Shown: piece by piece, positions 12,097 through 14,115 of the stretch
Position numbering within the stretch: the stretch's first letter is position 1
How the letters are laid out: each line of letters begins with the position of its first letter
Assembly (NCBI GenBank): GCA_035718085.1
Contig: DASTHS010000179.1
Location: 1-14,115, forward strand
DNA from: DASTHS01 sp035718085
GTDB taxonomy: Bacteria; Actinomycetota; Acidimicrobiia; Acidimicrobiales; Palsa-688
Direction of reading: 5' to 3'
DNA: 14,115 nt
The notes under the pieces: generated by a model
Databases searched by the model: none
What the model was told of the DNA's origin: nothing
Seen by the model: the letters and a program-made list of their open reading frames with translations, nothing else
Position numbers and translations under genes: made by a program

Positions 12097-14115
12097 TCAG
12101 TAGCTGGCCGACCCCACCACCGGCGAGTTGAGGGGCTTGCCGCCCTCCGACCCGTCGTAGGTGGCCGACCCGAAGTCGAACACGCCGCCGTCGCCGGCCT
12201 CGAAGCGGTAGCCGCTGCCCCCGCCGGTGGCCTGGGCGGCGACGATGGGCCGGACGAGGTGGATGCCGCCGGTCGACCCGTAGTACGGGGCGCCGAAGCT
12301 GAACACGCCGCCGTCCGCCGCCACCAGCCAGTAGCCACCGGTGGCGGCGTCGGGGGCGATGGCGACCACCGGCTGGTTGAGGTGGATGCCGCCGGTCGAC
12401 CCGTGGTAGGCGGCGTCGCCGAAGGCGAAGATGCCGCCGTCGGAGGCGACGAGCCAGTAGCCGCCGCCGTCGGGGGTGGCGGCCATGCCGACGATGGGCT
12501 GGTTGAGGTGGATGCCGCCGGTCGACCCGTGGTAGGCGGCGTCGCCGAAGGCGAAGATGCCGCCGTCGGAGGCGACCGTCCAGTAGCCCCCGCCGTCGCG
12601 GGTGCCGGCCATGCCCACGACGGGCCGGTTCAGCACGGTGCCGCCGGTCGACCCGCAGAAGGGCAGGTTCCCGAACGAGAAGATGCCGCCGTCAGCCGAC
12701 ACCTCCCAGTAGCCCTGCGGGCCGCCTGCAGGCGGCCGGCACGCCACCTCGATGCTGGCGTCGCCGGCGTCACCGGTCAGCCGGGGGTCGTGGTGGAACT
12801 CCGGCCACGCACCGGTCTCGTCGGCCACGGCTCCGTTCGAGCCGCCGACCTCGAAGTGGAAGACGGCGCTGCCGTTGATCGCCCCGTTGCTGGTGGTCAG
12901 GCCCGCCACCGTGATGCCGACCCGGCCGTCGGGGTCGTCGGTCACCAGCGGCGAGTTCTGGATGCCGGTGTGGGGGGCGAGGGTCGCCAGCAGCGCGCCC
13001 GTGGCCGGGTCGAACACCTCCACGCCGTTGTTGCCGGTGGGCACCAGCAGGTCTTGGTGACCGCCGCCGAGGTCGACGGTGGTGATGCCGCCGATGACCC
13101 CGCCGGGGATGCCGTCGATCTCCCGCAGCACCTGGCCGGTGCTCCCGGAGAGCACGTAGACGCTGCCGGAGTTGGTGGCGGTGCGGGTCCCCTCCACCAC
13201 GTTCAGGGTGCCGTCGCCGGCGGTGTCGGCCAGGGCTGGGCTGTCGGTGGTGTCGCCGTTGAGGTGCGCCTCCCACGCCAGGCCGCAGTTGGCGGTGAGG
13301 GCGATCACCGCGTCGGTGTCGCTGCCGCCGGCGTAGGGCGAGTAGTCGCCGGTGCCGGCCACGATGCCCTCGCCGCGGTTGGCGAGGAAGGGGCCGACGG
13401 CCGGTGAGGAGCGCACGATCTGGTTGGTCTGGTGGTCGCAGACGGTGCCGGCGTTGGCGTTGGCCGACCCGCTGTGGCCGGCGGGGGACACCACCCGGAG
13501 GTGGCCGCCGTTCTGGTACTGGGTGTTGAAGGCCAGCCCGGCGGTCGAGTCGCCGCCCATGACGATCTCGTCCTGGCCGCTGCCGGTCAGGTCGGCGATC
13601 GCCGGGGTGGCCCCGTTGGTGTCGCCCTGGAACCACGGCCACCCGTCGAGGCTGGCTCCGTTGGTGGAGAACTCGCCCGCCTCCTCGGAGAGGGCGGGGG
13701 TGACCACCGCCGTCTGACCCTGGAGGGTGCCGACCGCCGCCGACGCGGAGATCGCCGAGGTGGAGGCGCCGCCGGAGGGCATCGACGGCACGTTGGCCCG
13801 CCACAGCTGGCTGCCGGCGGCGTTGTAGCTGAAGACCCCGCCGGTGTTCGACGAGGCGGTGGCGTTGGTGCCGGCGTCGACGAAGACCTGCGACCCGTTG
13901 ACCGAGGGTGTCGAGTCGATCGGGATGCCCGGCCGCACGGGCCACCCGACGGCCTCGGAGCCCGACGCCAGCGACAGCGCGAACACCTGCCCGGATTCGT
14001 CGCCGACGACGGCGTAGGGCACCCCGTCGAGCACGGCCACGTTCGGCGACGAGGTGGCGATCACGCCACCGGCGTCGGCGATCGGCACCGCCCACGTCTG
14101 GGTGAAGGTGGGGGC
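12097..14115 (-). CDS. Surface beta-propeller (FG-GAP/PQQ-like) protein with five C-terminal GYW repeats (N-terminus missing)
   Basis: Open from the right edge for 672 codons; the start and any signal peptide lie outside. The larger first part is rich in propeller-type repeats: PAIADLTGSGQDEIVMGGD, SPALADTAGDGTLNVVEG and GVIGGITTVDLGGGHQDLLVPTGNNG resemble FG-GAP units. FALSLASGSEAVGWPV and VYVLSGSTGQVLREI resemble PQQ-type blades. The C-terminal part (12100-12714) is five GYW repeats. The whole is low in Lys and rich in Gly, Ala, Ser and Thr, typical of exported proteins. It is probably a cell-surface or secreted binding/adhesion protein; no catalytic motif is visible. It shares its repeat module with the GH25-like protein ~3 kb away and ends at the shared hairpin with the ABC exporter. 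Confidence 0.83.
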   Translation of the reverse strand, partial: APTFTQTWAVPIADAGGVIATSSPNVAVLDGVPYAVVGDESGQVFALSLASGSEAVGWPVRPGIPIDSTPSVNGSQVFVDAGTNATASSNTGGVFSYNAAGSQLWRANVPSMPSGGASTSAISASAAVGTLQGQTAVVTPALSEEAGEFSTNGASLDGWPWFQGDTNGATPAIADLTGSGQDEIVMGGDSTAGLAFNTQYQNGGHLRVVSPAGHSGSANANAGTVCDHQTNQIVRSSPAVGPFLANRGEGIVAGTGDYSPYAGGSDTDAVIALTANCGLAWEAHLNGDTTDSPALADTAGDGTLNVVEGTRTATNSGSVYVLSGSTGQVLREIDGIPGGVIGGITTVDLGGGHQDLLVPTGNNGVEVFDPATGALLATLAPHTGIQNSPLVTDDPDGRVGITVAGLTTSNGAINGSAVFHFEVGGSNGAVADETGAWPEFHHDPRLTGDAGDASIEVACRPPAGGPQGYWEVSADGGIFSFGNLPFCGSTGGTVLNRPVVGMAGTRDGGGYWTVASDGGIFAFGDAAYHGSTGGIHLNQPIVGMAATPDGGGYWLVASDGGIFAFGDAAYHGSTGGIHLNQPVVAIAPDAATGGYWLVAADGGVFSFGAPYYGSTGGIHLVRPIVAAQATGGGSGYRFEAGDGGVFDFGSATYDGSEGGKPLNSPVVGSASY
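12100..12714 (-). repeat. Five tandem GYW-module coding repeats
   Basis: In gene order, the units lie at 12714-12589, 12588-12463, 12462-12337, 12336-12214 and 12213-12100 (42, 42, 42, 41 and 38 residues). The consensus is GYWLVASDGGIFAFGDA followed by AYHGSTGGIHLNQPIVGMA. Units 2 and 3 are nearly identical even in DNA: 80 bp at 12371-12450 match 12497-12576 exactly, at the 126-bp period. Confidence 0.9.
12720..12737. repeat. Perfect 18-bp palindrome at the propeller/GYW-repeat junction
   Basis: GGCCGCCTGCAGGCGGCC is fully self-complementary and encodes the Pro/Gly linker between the propeller region and the first GYW repeat. Its function is unknown. Confidence 0.55.

Noticed and set aside
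12100..12714. Regular 126-bp repeats considered as a CRISPR-like or non-coding array
   Set aside because: The period is a multiple of 3, the frame is open throughout, and the variation is codon-like; these are protein repeats.
12259..13407. 382-codon plus-strand open frame opposite the surface protein
   Set aside because: Its apparent repeats simply reflect the GYW repeats on the other strand, while the minus strand gives coherent propeller and GYW motifs.

Overview
The window is very GC-rich chromosomal DNA with dense genes, frequent GTG starts, 1-4 nt gene overlaps and GC-biased third codon positions. The gene order smpB / mec-cysO-cysM-murI-MBL-rph-rdgB is actinobacterial and closely matches the mec-cysO-cysM...rphA-rdgB cluster of Mycobacterium tuberculosis. 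Two proteins carry tandem ~42-residue 'GYWLVASDGGIFAFGDA' repeats, a hallmark of the class Acidimicrobiia, so an Iamia/Ilumatobacter-type acidimicrobial genome is the best guess (inference from family knowledge, not from a search).

Left block (1-1484, minus strand): smpB (trans-translation) followed after 5 nt by a membrane-embedded M50 zinc protease that runs off the left edge. Block 2 (1514-6110, plus strand): mec, cysO and cysM form a cysteine-biosynthesis module using a protein-bound sulfur carrier. They are followed by murI (D-glutamate for peptidoglycan), a metallo-beta-lactamase-fold hydrolase of the Rv1339 type, rph (RNase PH) and rdgB (house-cleaning NTPase). Apart from the 59-nt mec-cysO gap the genes abut or overlap, so they look like one operon. 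smpB and mec diverge from a 29-bp gap centred on the palindrome ACGGTACCGT, which supplies a TANNNT -10 box to each strand.

Block 3 (6115-9798): a D-threonine aldolase-like PLP enzyme on the minus strand is convergent with rdgB and divergent from a YbhN/UPF0104 membrane protein. The latter is followed by a secreted protein with three GYW repeats and a GH25-like domain. A tandem 17-bp repeat with CGATCG cores lies upstream of the aldolase gene.

Block 4 (9799-12074): tRNA-Leu(UAG) on the minus strand, then an ABC-2 permease and an ATPase with a C-terminal Wzt-type substrate-binding domain. This is a two-gene exporter for a cell-surface polysaccharide or teichoic-acid-like polymer, closed by a strong 16-bp hairpin. 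Block 5 (12097-14115, minus strand): a large surface protein with an FG-GAP/PQQ-like beta-propeller region and five C-terminal GYW repeats, whose N-terminus lies beyond the right edge.

Blocks 3-5 look like an envelope locus: a flippase-like membrane protein, a secreted wall-hydrolase-like protein, a polymer exporter and a repeat-bearing surface protein. No stretch over 300 bases lacks a gene; the longest gap is 9799-9997, which holds the tRNA and two promoter-like sites. I see no insertion sequence, CRISPR array, phage gene or attachment site.
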